Shown: positions 17,725 through 25,710 of the stretch, in pieces
How the letters are laid out: every line of letters starts with the position of its first letter
Position numbering within the stretch: position 1 is the stretch's first letter
Origin: Rahnella sikkimica
GTDB lineage: Bacteria > Pseudomonadota > Gammaproteobacteria > Enterobacterales > Enterobacteriaceae
Length of the DNA stretch: 64,000 nt
Assembly (NCBI RefSeq): GCF_002951615.1
Contig: NZ_CP019062.1
Span: 1,860,001-1,924,000 of the forward strand
Direction of reading: 5' to 3'
Made by a program: the position numbers and the translations under genes
The notes under the pieces: model-generated
Databases searched by the model: none
Told to the model about the DNA's origin: nothing
The model's input: the letters and a program-made list of their open reading frames with translations, nothing else

Positions 17725-18849
17725 TTATTCCTTCACTTCCTGATATTTGCCTTTGTCATCCCATTTATAAACTACGTAATCGGAAACCTTCAGATCGCCT
17801 TTGCTGTCCCAGGCTTTCTTGCCCATGACGGTATCGACGCTGTTGGCTTTTAGCCAGGCGCTGGCTTTAGCGGAGTCCGTACCGCCGGTGGCTTTAAATG
17901 CGGCGGCAATGGCCTGAACGGACGCGTAGGAGTAGAGCGTGTAACCTTCCGGCTCGAATTTACTGGCGCGGAATTTATCGATGACGGTTTTGCCATCCGC
18001 GATCAGACGCGGGTCTTTGCCGAAGGTCATCAGAATGCCGTTGGTGTATTGCGGGCCACCGGCAGCGGTCACCATTTCCTCATTGACGATACAGTCGCCG
18101 GAGAAGAAGGTCGCCTGAACGCCCTGTTCGCGCATCTGACGCACTAACGGACCGGCTTCCGGGTGGCAGCCGCCGAAGAACACCACATCCGGTTTTTGCG
18201 CACTGATTTTAGTTACCAGCGCGTTGAAGTCTTTTTCACCGCGCGACAACCCTTCGTACATCACCTCTTTCACGCCGCGTTTGTTGAGCGCCGCTTTGGT
18301 GGCATCCGCCAGCCCCTGCCCGTAGGTGTCTTTGTCGTGGATGATGACCACTTTTTTGGCTTTCAGTTTGTCGATGATGTAATCGCTGGCCACTAACCCC
18401 TGCTGGTCGTCGCGGCCACACATGCGGAACATATCACTCATGCCGCGTTCGGTGATTTGCGGGTTAGTGGAACCCGGCGTGATAGCGATAATTCCGGCGT
18501 CGTTATACACCTCGGAGGCAGGCATGGTGGAGGAAGAACAGAAATGCCCGACCACGGCCTGCACTTTGTCCTGATCGATTAAACGGTTGGCCACCGCCAC
18601 CGCCTGTTTCGGTTCGCAGGCGTCATCGCCCTGCACCAGTTTAATTTTTTCGCCATTAATCCCGCCTGCGGCATTGATGTCTTCGGCAGCCTGTGTGGCG
18701 CCGTGCCAGTACTGATCACCGTAAGTTGCATTCGGCCCGGTAAACGGACCCGCGACGCCAATCACAATATCCGCACGCGCGGAGAAAGCGGTCACCAGAC
18801 AACCAGCCAGCAACAAAGAGAGCGGACTTCTCATAAATTTCATCGACAT
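17725..18849 (-). CDS. livK: Periplasmic branched-chain amino acid-binding protein (LivJ/LivK type)
   Basis: A 374-residue periplasmic protein that delivers leucine and related amino acids to LivHMGF. The signal peptide (MSMKFMRSPLSLLLAGCLVTA) ends near FSARAD, and the mature part begins DIVIGVAGPFTGPNATYG. The paired cysteines of the family are present in DDACEPK and VGHFCSSST. Three in-frame ATGs are close together (18855, 18849, 18843); 18849 is preferred because AAGGA is eight bases before it. The 430 bases upstream (to 19283) hold promoters for this gene and for the divergent lipoprotein gene but no further gene. Confidence 0.93.
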   Translation of the reverse strand: MSMKFMRSPLSLLLAGCLVTAFSARADIVIGVAGPFTGPNATYGDQYWHGATQAAEDINAAGGINGEKIKLVQGDDACEPKQAVAVANRLIDQDKVQAVVGHFCSSSTMPASEVYNDAGIIAITPGSTNPQITERGMSDMFRMCGRDDQQGLVASDYIIDKLKAKKVVIIHDKDTYGQGLADATKAALNKRGVKEVMYEGLSRGEKDFNALVTKISAQKPDVVFFGGCHPEAGPLVRQMREQGVQATFFSGDCIVNEEMVTAAGGPQYTNGILMTFGKDPRLIADGKTVIDKFRASKFEPEGYTLYSYASVQAIAAAFKATGGTDSAKASAWLKANSVDTVMGKKAWDSKGDLKVSDYVVYKWDDKGKYQEVKE

Positions 18850-19283
18850 CGTCATGATCCTTAGCACTGTGTTTGAGTAGAAACCTGAACTAAAAAGAAA
18901 ATTCTGAAGCTTAATTTTGAAATTCAAAGCCGTTGCCAAAAGACGAAAAGTTTCCCGAGGTTGAATCAACGAATAGAAACTTAAGCAAAATATCTGCCAG
19001 TGTTTCCAAACCGCTGAGAATGTGTCGGGCTCTGTGAGTATAGATAGCGCTCAGCCCGCGTTACGGGCAACTGACAGAAACGACGACGGGATCACACCGC
19101 ACTGCGCTGGTGCTGAGAAGCAGGTGAAAAAGAAGATAGCGAAAGCGTATGCACCAAAATGAACCGTGATAAATCAGTCACTCAGTTCACACAATTACGC
19201 CTGGTGACATTTTTATCCTTTGCTTCTTACGGCGGGTTGTTTTGTAATGCGGGCAGATGATTGCAACGGGAAACCACTGAACA

Positions 19284-19499
19284 ATGAAGAAATTACCCTG
19301 CCTGACGGCGATCGTTCTGGCGATGACCTTAACCGGTTGCGCTGGCGATTATGTGATACACACCAAAGCCGGTGATCAGCTTTTCGCCCACGGCGAACCG
19401 GACCGAGACCGTGATACCGGCATGACCAGTTACACCGACATGAACGGCGATTATCATCTGATGAATACCAATGATATTGCGGGCATTGTGAAAAAATAA
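19284..19499 (+). CDS. Small YgdI/YgdR-type lipoprotein (DUF903)
   Basis: A 71-residue lipoprotein. The signal peptide ends in LTGC with the lipidated Cys at residue 19, followed by A20. The mature part, beginning DYVIHTKAGDQL and containing DRDTGMTSYTDMNGDYH, fits the small SH3-like fold of the YgdI/YgdR family of unknown function. It stands alone between the liv operon and the pseudouridine synthase gene. Confidence 0.85.
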   Translation: MKKLPCLTAIVLAMTLTGCAGDYVIHTKAGDQLFAHGEPDRDRDTGMTSYTDMNGDYHLMNTNDIAGIVKK

Positions 19500-19600
19500 G
19501 CGCTGCGGTTTTCGTGATGCGAAGCGCAGATGTGCGCTAATTCTGGCAGCCGGCTGAAAATTCGTTATTATCTCCCCCCACTTTCCAGCCGGGCTGTCTG

Positions 19601-20299
19601 ATGTCTGCGATTATCGATACTTTTATTGCCCCGCCGTGCCATGACGAGATAGAGATTCTCTTTCAGGACGCGCATCTGGTGCTCATCAATAAACCCTCCG
19701 GGCTGCTCAGCCTTTCGGGTAAAAACCCGCAAAACCTCGATTCGGTGCATCACCGGCTGGTTAAGATATTCCCCGGCTGCACCCTGATTCATCGTCTGGA
19801 TTTCGGCACTTCCGGGCTGATGGTGATTGCCCGCAACAAGGCGATTAACGCTGCTCTCTGTCACCAGTTCAGCCAGCGCACCGTGACAAAAATGTACAGC
19901 GCACTGCTCTGCGGGCATCTGAACGACAACGAAGGGGTGATCGACGCGGCGATTGCCAAAGATCCGGCGCTGTTCCCGCTGATGTCGATTTGTGCGCGCA
20001 CCGGCAAGCCCGCGCAATCGCGCTATCAGGTCATTGAACGCTTTGAGCAAAGGTTAGAAGACGGGACGTTACTGCCGTTGACGCGGGTGCAGCTCACCCC
20101 GGAGACCGGGCGCACCCATCAGCTGCGCATTCACTGCCAGCATCTGGGGCACCCTATTTTGGGCTGCGACCTGTATGGCGGCCGTCTGTTGGCGGGGACA
20201 GAACACACGCCCCGACTGATGCTCCACGCCAGCGAGCTGGATTTTATTCATCCCGTCAGCGGAGAACCGGTCAACGCGCGGTGTAACAGCCCGTTCTGA
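19601..20299 (+). CDS. RluA-family pseudouridine synthase
   Basis: A 232-residue RNA pseudouridine synthase. The catalytic block IHRLDFGTSGLMVIA near residues 63-77 carries the essential Asp of HRLD. KPSGLLSLSG near 30 and GRTHQLRIHCQHLGHPILGCDLYG near 167-190 are the other family motifs. It has no N-terminal S4 domain, so it is of the short RluA/TruC-like kind. The target RNA position cannot be told from sequence. Confidence 0.88.
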   Translation: MSAIIDTFIAPPCHDEIEILFQDAHLVLINKPSGLLSLSGKNPQNLDSVHHRLVKIFPGCTLIHRLDFGTSGLMVIARNKAINAALCHQFSQRTVTKMYSALLCGHLNDNEGVIDAAIAKDPALFPLMSICARTGKPAQSRYQVIERFEQRLEDGTLLPLTRVQLTPETGRTHQLRIHCQHLGHPILGCDLYGGRLLAGTEHTPRLMLHASELDFIHPVSGEPVNARCNSPF

Positions 20300-20337
20300 A
20301 CATGCTATTGATTACATAGACAAACGTAAATCAACCC

Positions 20338-20877
20338 TTACCACATCAAATCATCAGGCACTTTAAAGTCAGCATACGGATCTTCTTCATCCTGCTCTTC
20401 CTGACTCAGCGCACTGTTTAATACGATACTGTTGGCATCCCGCTGGGCAATTTTATCGGCCACGATGGCGGGAATAATCGCGTATTCACTTTCACCCGTT
20501 TTCTCTGCAATCAGACGCGCAATAGCAAGACGCCCGCTGATCAGCTGAGCCTGCGTCGTCTTATCCACAAATATCTTTTTGATTAAATTGTTGTCGGTGA
20601 AGTTGAAACCGATATCACCTTTTGCAATATCAATTTTGTTCATTTCGATCAGCTGCTTCACCTGCGCTTTATATTCTTTCGATAACGCCGCTTGTTTTTG
20701 CTGTTCGTTGAGCAGCTTATCGCGCTCAAGCTGGGCTTTTTTATTTTCTTCCACAGCCGCTCTGGCCTCTCGAGCCTGAACGCGTGATTTTTTAGCCGTT
20801 TTTTCGACTTTGGCCATTTTTTTGCTGGTCACTAAACCCGCTTTAAGCAATTGCTCTTGTAAGGACAGTTTTGTCAT
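20338..20877 (-). CDS. yaiL: DUF2058 protein YaiL
   Basis: A 179-residue cytoplasmic protein of the DUF2058 family, the same length as E. coli YaiL. It begins with MTKLSLQEQLLKAGLV, then a highly charged Lys/Arg/Glu-rich helix (residues 18-75, likely coiled coil), a compact domain with FNFTDNNLIKKIFVD, and an acidic tail. Association with nucleic acid or ribosomes has been suggested for the family; the function is not established. Confidence 0.9.
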   Translation of the reverse strand: MTKLSLQEQLLKAGLVTSKKMAKVEKTAKKSRVQAREARAAVEENKKAQLERDKLLNEQQKQAALSKEYKAQVKQLIEMNKIDIAKGDIGFNFTDNNLIKKIFVDKTTQAQLISGRLAIARLIAEKTGESEYAIIPAIVADKIAQRDANSIVLNSALSQEEQDEEDPYADFKVPDDLMW

Positions 20878-20961
20878 TTTCGTTTCTAAACCCGTAAAAT
20901 AATTTCAGGGATTATACCTGCAATTTTCGGGGCAGTGCCAGTTGTGACCGACTCTGAGTAT

Positions 20962-21648
20962 TCACCACGCCCCATAGGGATAGGTTTTTCCTTTAATGAA
21001 ATCCTGAGTCTTTTGGGTATAACTATATCCTTTAGAATGCTTAGTAATCCTTTTGCACACATCCAACTTATCGCCCGAGAGCGTTTGCAGCTTAATTACG
21101 GGTACCGGATAATTAGGATAATCGCCGACGTCCTGCAACCAGACCCTGACTTTTCCTTCCGGTGCCAGGCCGAACAACATCGTTTTATACCAGACCGTAT
21201 TGCCTGAGCGGGCTTTGTGACTGGCAGGGGTTCGCATTTTCTCCCACACCTCCTGCGGGAAAAACAGGCTGGTTTCGTAGGTTTTCATGTCAATAATGGA
21301 ATCCCAGCAGAACACCATATACTGCGGAGGATGGCTGGCTTTGTTGAAGTGGATTGAACTCCTTCTCACTTTTTCACTCCATTTCCCCACACTGTAAGGG
21401 TTGCTTTGCGTTCCGTCTAAGGTATTAAACGTATTCAGGTAGCCCGCCGTGTCGACAATCCTTACATGAGTCACCGTTGCGGGGAGTCCCTCTGGGGTGA
21501 AGAATGCAAATTCCCATTTTCCATAGGGCAATGACCAGTCACCTTCTGCGACCGGTGCCGAGCGACCCTGTGTTTGTTGTGCTGCCTGCGAGTGGCACCC
21601 GGTGAGGCTCAAGGCTAAAAGCAGAAAGGAAATCCCTTTTAAGACCAT
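20962..21648 (-). CDS. DUF2931-type lipoprotein, tandem copy 1 (immunity candidate)
   Basis: A 228-residue predicted lipoprotein: signal peptide ending LTGC (Cys18), so the mature protein is anchored in a membrane facing the periplasm. Residues 101-199 are identical to copy 2 at 21694-22380; the two differ mainly at residues 75-100 and 200-216. Blocks such as MVFCWDSIIDMKTYETS and PQEVWEKMRTP recall the DUF2931 family, which is often encoded beside lipase-type T6SS effectors. Position downstream of such an effector suggests an immunity protein acting in the periplasm. Function inferred, not shown. Confidence 0.8.
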   Translation of the reverse strand: MVLKGISFLLLALSLTGCHSQAAQQTQGRSAPVAEGDWSLPYGKWEFAFFTPEGLPATVTHVRIVDTAGYLNTFNTLDGTQSNPYSVGKWSEKVRRSSIHFNKASHPPQYMVFCWDSIIDMKTYETSLFFPQEVWEKMRTPASHKARSGNTVWYKTMLFGLAPEGKVRVWLQDVGDYPNYPVPVIKLQTLSGDKLDVCKRITKHSKGYSYTQKTQDFIKGKTYPYGAW

Positions 21649-21680
21649 AGTTTTTTACCGTCCATGTTGTATACCGTGCG
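21639..21680 (-). repeat. Footprint of the effector gene tail between the immunity copies
   Basis: Forty-two bases identical to the last 14 codons of the effector gene (RTVYNMDGKKLWS and stop, 22371-22412) lie directly upstream of immunity copy 1, with the same ten-base overlap to its ATG. The open frame is not continued upstream. It shows that the duplicated unit included the end of the effector gene. Unit length from start codon to start codon is 732 bases. Confidence 0.92.
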
Positions 21681-21693
21681 TAGAATTCGCAAC

Positions 21694-22380
21694 TCACCAC
21701 GCCCCATAGGGATAGGTTTTTCCTTTAATGAAATCTTTGATGTCCTGATCGTAGCCGTAAGTGAAATCACTTTTTGTTATCCCTTTGCACACATCCAACT
21801 TATCGCCCGAGAGCGTTTGCAGCTTAATAACGGGTACCGGATAATTAGGATAATCGCCCACGTCCTGCAACCAGACTCTGACTTTTCCTTCCGGTGCCAG
21901 GCCGAACAACATCGTTTTATACCAGACCGTATTGCCTGAGCGGGCTTTGTGACTGGCAGGGGTTCGCATTTTCTCCCACACCTCCTGCGGGAAAAACAGG
22001 CTGGTTTCGTAGGTTTTCATGTCAATAATGGAATCCCAGCAGAACACCATATACTGCGGAGGATGGCTGGCTTTGTTGAAATTCACGGTTCCACTCCGGC
22101 TTTTATCGCTCCAGCGACCCACAATATTGGGGTCTTGATGAGTTCCATCCAGCCTAGTAAATGTATTCAGATAACCGGCAGTATCGACAATCCGCACGTG
22201 CGTCACCGTCGCCGGTAACGCCTCAGGAGTCAAAAAAGCAAACTCCCATTTCCCATAGGGCAATGACCAGTCTCCCTCAGCGACCGGTGCCGAGCGACCC
22301 TGCGTTTGTTGTGCTGCCTGCGAGTGACAGCCGGTAAGGCTCAACACAAATAGCAGAGAGGTAATCCCTTTTAAGACCAT
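21694..22380 (-). CDS. DUF2931-type lipoprotein, tandem copy 2 (immunity candidate)
   Basis: A 228-residue lipoprotein, paralogue of copy 1, with the same signal peptide end LTGC. Its ATG overlaps the last ten bases of the effector gene, so effector and this copy are translationally coupled. That is the classical arrangement of a toxin and its cognate immunity gene. It is therefore the best candidate for the immunity protein of the encoded effector; copy 1 may cover a related effector variant. Variable stretches at residues 75-100 and 200-216 are candidate specificity regions. Confidence 0.82.
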   Translation of the reverse strand: MVLKGITSLLFVLSLTGCHSQAAQQTQGRSAPVAEGDWSLPYGKWEFAFLTPEALPATVTHVRIVDTAGYLNTFTRLDGTHQDPNIVGRWSDKSRSGTVNFNKASHPPQYMVFCWDSIIDMKTYETSLFFPQEVWEKMRTPASHKARSGNTVWYKTMLFGLAPEGKVRVWLQDVGDYPNYPVPVIKLQTLSGDKLDVCKGITKSDFTYGYDQDIKDFIKGKTYPYGAW

Positions 22381-24311
22381 AGTTTTTTACCGTCCATGTT
22401 GTATACCGTGCGGATCCAGTTCTCGTCCGGCCGGTTGGTAAAACTGATCAGCTCTGCCGGTGAGGCACCGCCCTGTAAGACGCCCTCCGCGTTTGAGACG
22501 ACAGCGTTCCAGTTCGCCGAACAGTGAATATAGTCTCTGGCGATCAGGTCAATTTCATCCGGAGTAAAGCCTTTCTGAGTTGGACCATTACGGGTCGCTT
22601 TACCAGCCCTGATTGCCTGTGCGCAAAATGGGATAAGCTCAGCGGGTATTTGCAGTTCTGCATTAGTACTACGTATAGGTTCAAAAATAACGCCCGCATC
22701 CAGAGCAGCATCAAGCATGACTCTCAGCACCACCTTCGACCAGTCATTTTTCACCACCCTTCCGCGCAGGGTTAGCGCCGCATAACTGCGTTTTTGAAAG
22801 TTACCGTAACGATCCTGCGGCATCCGGTCGTCATACCATGTTTCAGGAGATACCGGGTTTGTACTCACGATAGGGGCAACAGTCGGCGCCGCATTTAAGA
22901 TCTCTCGTTCATCTGTTGTCTGGCGGTAAATCTGAGTCTGCTCTCCCGGCGTTTGCAGCTTAACGGTTTCTACCCGGGGGCGGCTCAGGTAAAGATTCTC
23001 CTGTTCCTGAGGCAGATAGCCGCCACCGATATCCGAATGTACGCCGGGTAACGCCAGCTCCGGCCACGCCTCTTTTATGCTGTTGGAAGCAAAGTTAAAA
23101 CGGCATTCATTCTGCGCTGTAATCTGGAACACTTTCTCTGCGATCCCGGGCCGCAGAACGATATTGACCTCACCGGTATCGGCTGTGTGCGGATTCAGGC
23201 CATTAGCAGGCGAACCGATGGCAGCAACGGTATCGAAGAGGCCGATAAAACGGTTTTTACCGGCAGGCATACCGTGATATTCCACATCACCGATCCCCTG
23301 AAGGATAGCCGTCACGATTGCGGCGTCTTCCGAGAAGACCCGGTTAGCGAAATGCCGTGCAGCAGCAGCCCCGCGGCTGAAACCGAAAATATCGAACTGC
23401 AGAGTTTTTATAACAATATCGTCATTCCCCGAGATGTTATCTTTGGCGGCAACAATTGCCTGAACCAGATTTGCCACTGCATCATCCGTTTTCGCGACCA
23501 CCCCGGTATCTGATATTCCCAAGCCCAACCCCACGGTGCTGTCCGGGCTGCCGGCCTTAGTGCCAATCCCCTCAACATAAATTGCTCTTTGAACGTGCGT
23601 ACTCTCAGATGAGAAGTTTTGTTGATACAACGTATTCAGCCAATGCACGTTGGTGTAATACCCGGTGTAACTGGTGGCACCAGAACCGGAAACACCCATT
23701 TGCCGTTTCCCGCATTGCGCTAATACCGACTGGGCATCTTTATCGCTTAAATCAAAATGCTCACTGTTACAGGCTTTCAGCATGTTTTCAGTATTTACCG
23801 CATTATTGCCCGTGCCGTCGAAAAACACGCCTATGGTCAGCGTGATTTCACGTTTCGGCTTTTCGTCAGATTGCGATGACTGTTCAGGCGTGTGTTTTAA
23901 TTGGGAAGGTCGGACGACGGATTGCGTTTGTTCAGAACGTCTGGCGGACTGTGCATGCTGTTCGGGTTCTTCGCTATCGTCAGTGCGCGGGTTTTGCCAG
24001 CCATCAAAGCCGTCTGTTTCAGGAATTATTGCCGCTTTCTTTTCATAACCATTTTCGATGGAAGGAATAAAGTTCGCCCCGCAGGGACAAGAGCTATTGC
24101 TGTGCAACGTTCCCGCCAGCAATAAACCTTCATTGCGACGTTTGGGCAATCCGCCAACGATTTCAAACTTTCCGGGGAATTTACCGCAGGTGACTTTATC
24201 GCCAACGCGTGCTCCGGGCATGCCGTGAAAACGCAGCGTAGCGCTCCCGCTTATAATCTCGCCGCCACATGTCGTTTTATCGCCGATTCTGAGAAAAAAT
24301 CCCTTTGCCAT
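22371..24311 (-). CDS. T6SS effector: PAAR domain fused to a DUF2235 lipase-like domain
   Basis: A 646-residue protein. Residues 1-85 form a PAAR domain (FFLRIGDKTTCGGEIISG, then GMPGARVGDKVTCGKF), the tip of the type VI secretion spike. A polar Gln/Ser-rich linker follows (100-155), then a DUF2235 alpha/beta hydrolase: FFDGTGNN at 163-170, nucleophile elbow GFSRG with Ser312, Asp360 in LFDTVAAIG and His425 in GVHSDIGGGY. This is the Tle1-like phospholipase pattern, expected to attack membranes of rival cells from the periplasm. No T6SS structural genes or vgrG are in the window, so it is an orphan cargo locus. Lipase activity is inferred. Confidence 0.88.
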   Translation of the reverse strand: MAKGFFLRIGDKTTCGGEIISGSATLRFHGMPGARVGDKVTCGKFPGKFEIVGGLPKRRNEGLLLAGTLHSNSSCPCGANFIPSIENGYEKKAAIIPETDGFDGWQNPRTDDSEEPEQHAQSARRSEQTQSVVRPSQLKHTPEQSSQSDEKPKREITLTIGVFFDGTGNNAVNTENMLKACNSEHFDLSDKDAQSVLAQCGKRQMGVSGSGATSYTGYYTNVHWLNTLYQQNFSSESTHVQRAIYVEGIGTKAGSPDSTVGLGLGISDTGVVAKTDDAVANLVQAIVAAKDNISGNDDIVIKTLQFDIFGFSRGAAAARHFANRVFSEDAAIVTAILQGIGDVEYHGMPAGKNRFIGLFDTVAAIGSPANGLNPHTADTGEVNIVLRPGIAEKVFQITAQNECRFNFASNSIKEAWPELALPGVHSDIGGGYLPQEQENLYLSRPRVETVKLQTPGEQTQIYRQTTDEREILNAAPTVAPIVSTNPVSPETWYDDRMPQDRYGNFQKRSYAALTLRGRVVKNDWSKVVLRVMLDAALDAGVIFEPIRSTNAELQIPAELIPFCAQAIRAGKATRNGPTQKGFTPDEIDLIARDYIHCSANWNAVVSNAEGVLQGGASPAELISFTNRPDENWIRTVYNMDGKKLWS

Positions 24312-24441
24312 AGTGAATGTCCTTTTATTTTCATTTAGATAAATGAAATCGAGGTATCACTCTACGCCTGGCAATTTGAGATATGAAATACGAAGTCAGA
24401 GGTGGTTTTGCATGAACTATTTGTGCGCTGAATGGTTCCAG

Positions 24442-24475
24442 AAAAAAGGGGTTCATGTTTAACATGACCCCCTTT
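24442..24475. terminator. Terminator after hemB
   Basis: Near-perfect inverted repeat AAAGGGGTTCATGTT / AACATGACCCCCTTT with A-run and T-run on either side. It lies 50 bases past the hemB stop. The remaining bases up to the effector gene start show nothing else. Confidence 0.8.
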
Positions 24476-24523
24476 AATAACGGCTGTCAGCTCAGCGGCT
24501 GAACTTCATACGGTCATCCGGAA

Positions 24524-25498
24524 TTAAATCCCGTTTTCAGCAATATCCATCGCAAAGTACGTCAGGATAATATCTGCGCCTGCACGTTTGATCGCGCCGA
24601 GGCTTTCGCGCACAACGGCGCGTTCGTCGATGGCACCGGCCTGTGCGGCGAATTTGATCATCGCGTATTCACCGCTGACCTGATACGCCGCCAGTGGCAA
24701 ACGCGATGCTTCGCGAATATCACGGATCACGTCCAGATACGCACCCGCCGGTTTGACCATCAGCGCATCGGCGCCTTCCTGTTCGTCCAGCAGTGACTCG
24801 CGCACCGCTTCGCGGCGGTTCATCGGGTTCATCTGATATTGTTTGCGGTTGCCTTTCAGCACGCTGCCGCCCGCCTCGCGGAATGGCCCGTACAATGAGG
24901 ACGCGAATTTGGTTGAGTACGCCATGATTGATGTATCAATAAAACCGGCTGCGTCCAGCGCGCTGCGGATGGCCTGCACCTGACCGTCTTGTGCGGCGGA
25001 GGGCGCGATAAAATCGGCACCGGCAGCAGCGGCAACGACGGCCTGTTTGCCCAGATTGATGAGCGTCGCGTCATTATCCACGCCATGGTCATGCAACACG
25101 CCACAGTGGCCGTGCGAGGTGTATTCGCAGAAACAGGTGTCGGACATCACAATCATTTCAGGCACGGTGTCTTTACAGATACGCGCCATACGGGCGACCA
25201 GACCGTTTTCATTCCAGGTGTCGCTGCCGGTCGCATCCATGTGATGCGAAATACCGAAAGTCATCACAGAGCGGATACCGGCGCGGGCGTAGCGTTCAAT
25301 TTCAAACGCCAGACGCGATTCGGGAATGCGCAAAACGCCGGGCATCGCTTCGATGGGTACGTATTCAGAGGTCTCTTCTTCTACGAAAATCGGCAGTACC
25401 AGATCGTTGACGCTGAATTCAGTTTCCTGAAAAAGAGTGCGCAGGGATTCGGACTGTCTCAGGCGGCGAAGGCGTGAGCTCGGGAACTGATTCGACAT
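24524..25498 (-). CDS. hemB: Delta-aminolevulinic acid dehydratase (porphobilinogen synthase)
   Basis: A 324-residue enzyme condensing two 5-aminolevulinate molecules to porphobilinogen in heme synthesis. The zinc-binding cysteines are present in [17 protein letters not shown] near residues 117-133. The two active-site lysines lie in [14 protein letters not shown] and in [15 protein letters not shown]. Length equals the E. coli enzyme. A single gene with its own terminator. Confidence 0.98.
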   Translation of the reverse strand: MSNQFPSSRLRRLRQSESLRTLFQETEFSVNDLVLPIFVEEETSEYVPIEAMPGVLRIPESRLAFEIERYARAGIRSVMTFGISHHMDATGSDTWNENGLVARMARICKDTVPEMIVMSDTCFCEYTSHGHCGVLHDHGVDNDATLINLGKQAVVAAAAGADFIAPSAAQDGQVQAIRSALDAAGFIDTSIMAYSTKFASSLYGPFREAGGSVLKGNRKQYQMNPMNRREAVRESLLDEQEGADALMVKPAGAYLDVIRDIREASRLPLAAYQVSGEYAMIKFAAQAGAIDERAVVRESLGAIKRAGADIILTYFAMDIAENGI

Positions 25499-25677
25499 GA
25501 AAACTCCTAAAAATTAATCTGTTGCGCTGATATTTTTTAGAAACAGGAGCGCAGACAGTTCAGACGGCAGGAGGCAATGCAGCGCCGTCAGACGATGAAG
25601 CCCGCATTTTATAATAACTTTTAAACAAATGATGAACTTTCCGTGAGGGGATGTAACAGAGGCCGCATTTTTGGAAA

Positions 25678-25702
25678 GGCGATCCCCATTCAGGGGATCG
25701 CC
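25678..25702 (-). terminator. Probable terminator of the peptide exporter operon
   Basis: Ten-pair stem GGCGATCCCC / GGGGATCGCC with a five-base loop, nine bases after the ABC exporter stop. The downstream tract CTTTCCAAAAAT is only partly T-rich, so termination strength is uncertain. The stretch from here to the hemB start (25499-25677) holds no gene. Confidence 0.6.
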
Positions 25703-25710
25703 GGAAAGTG

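Noticed and set aside
25499..25710. Possible immunity or accessory gene between hemB and the peptide exporter
   Set aside because: No open frame with a ribosome site; contains only hairpins and AT-rich sequence.
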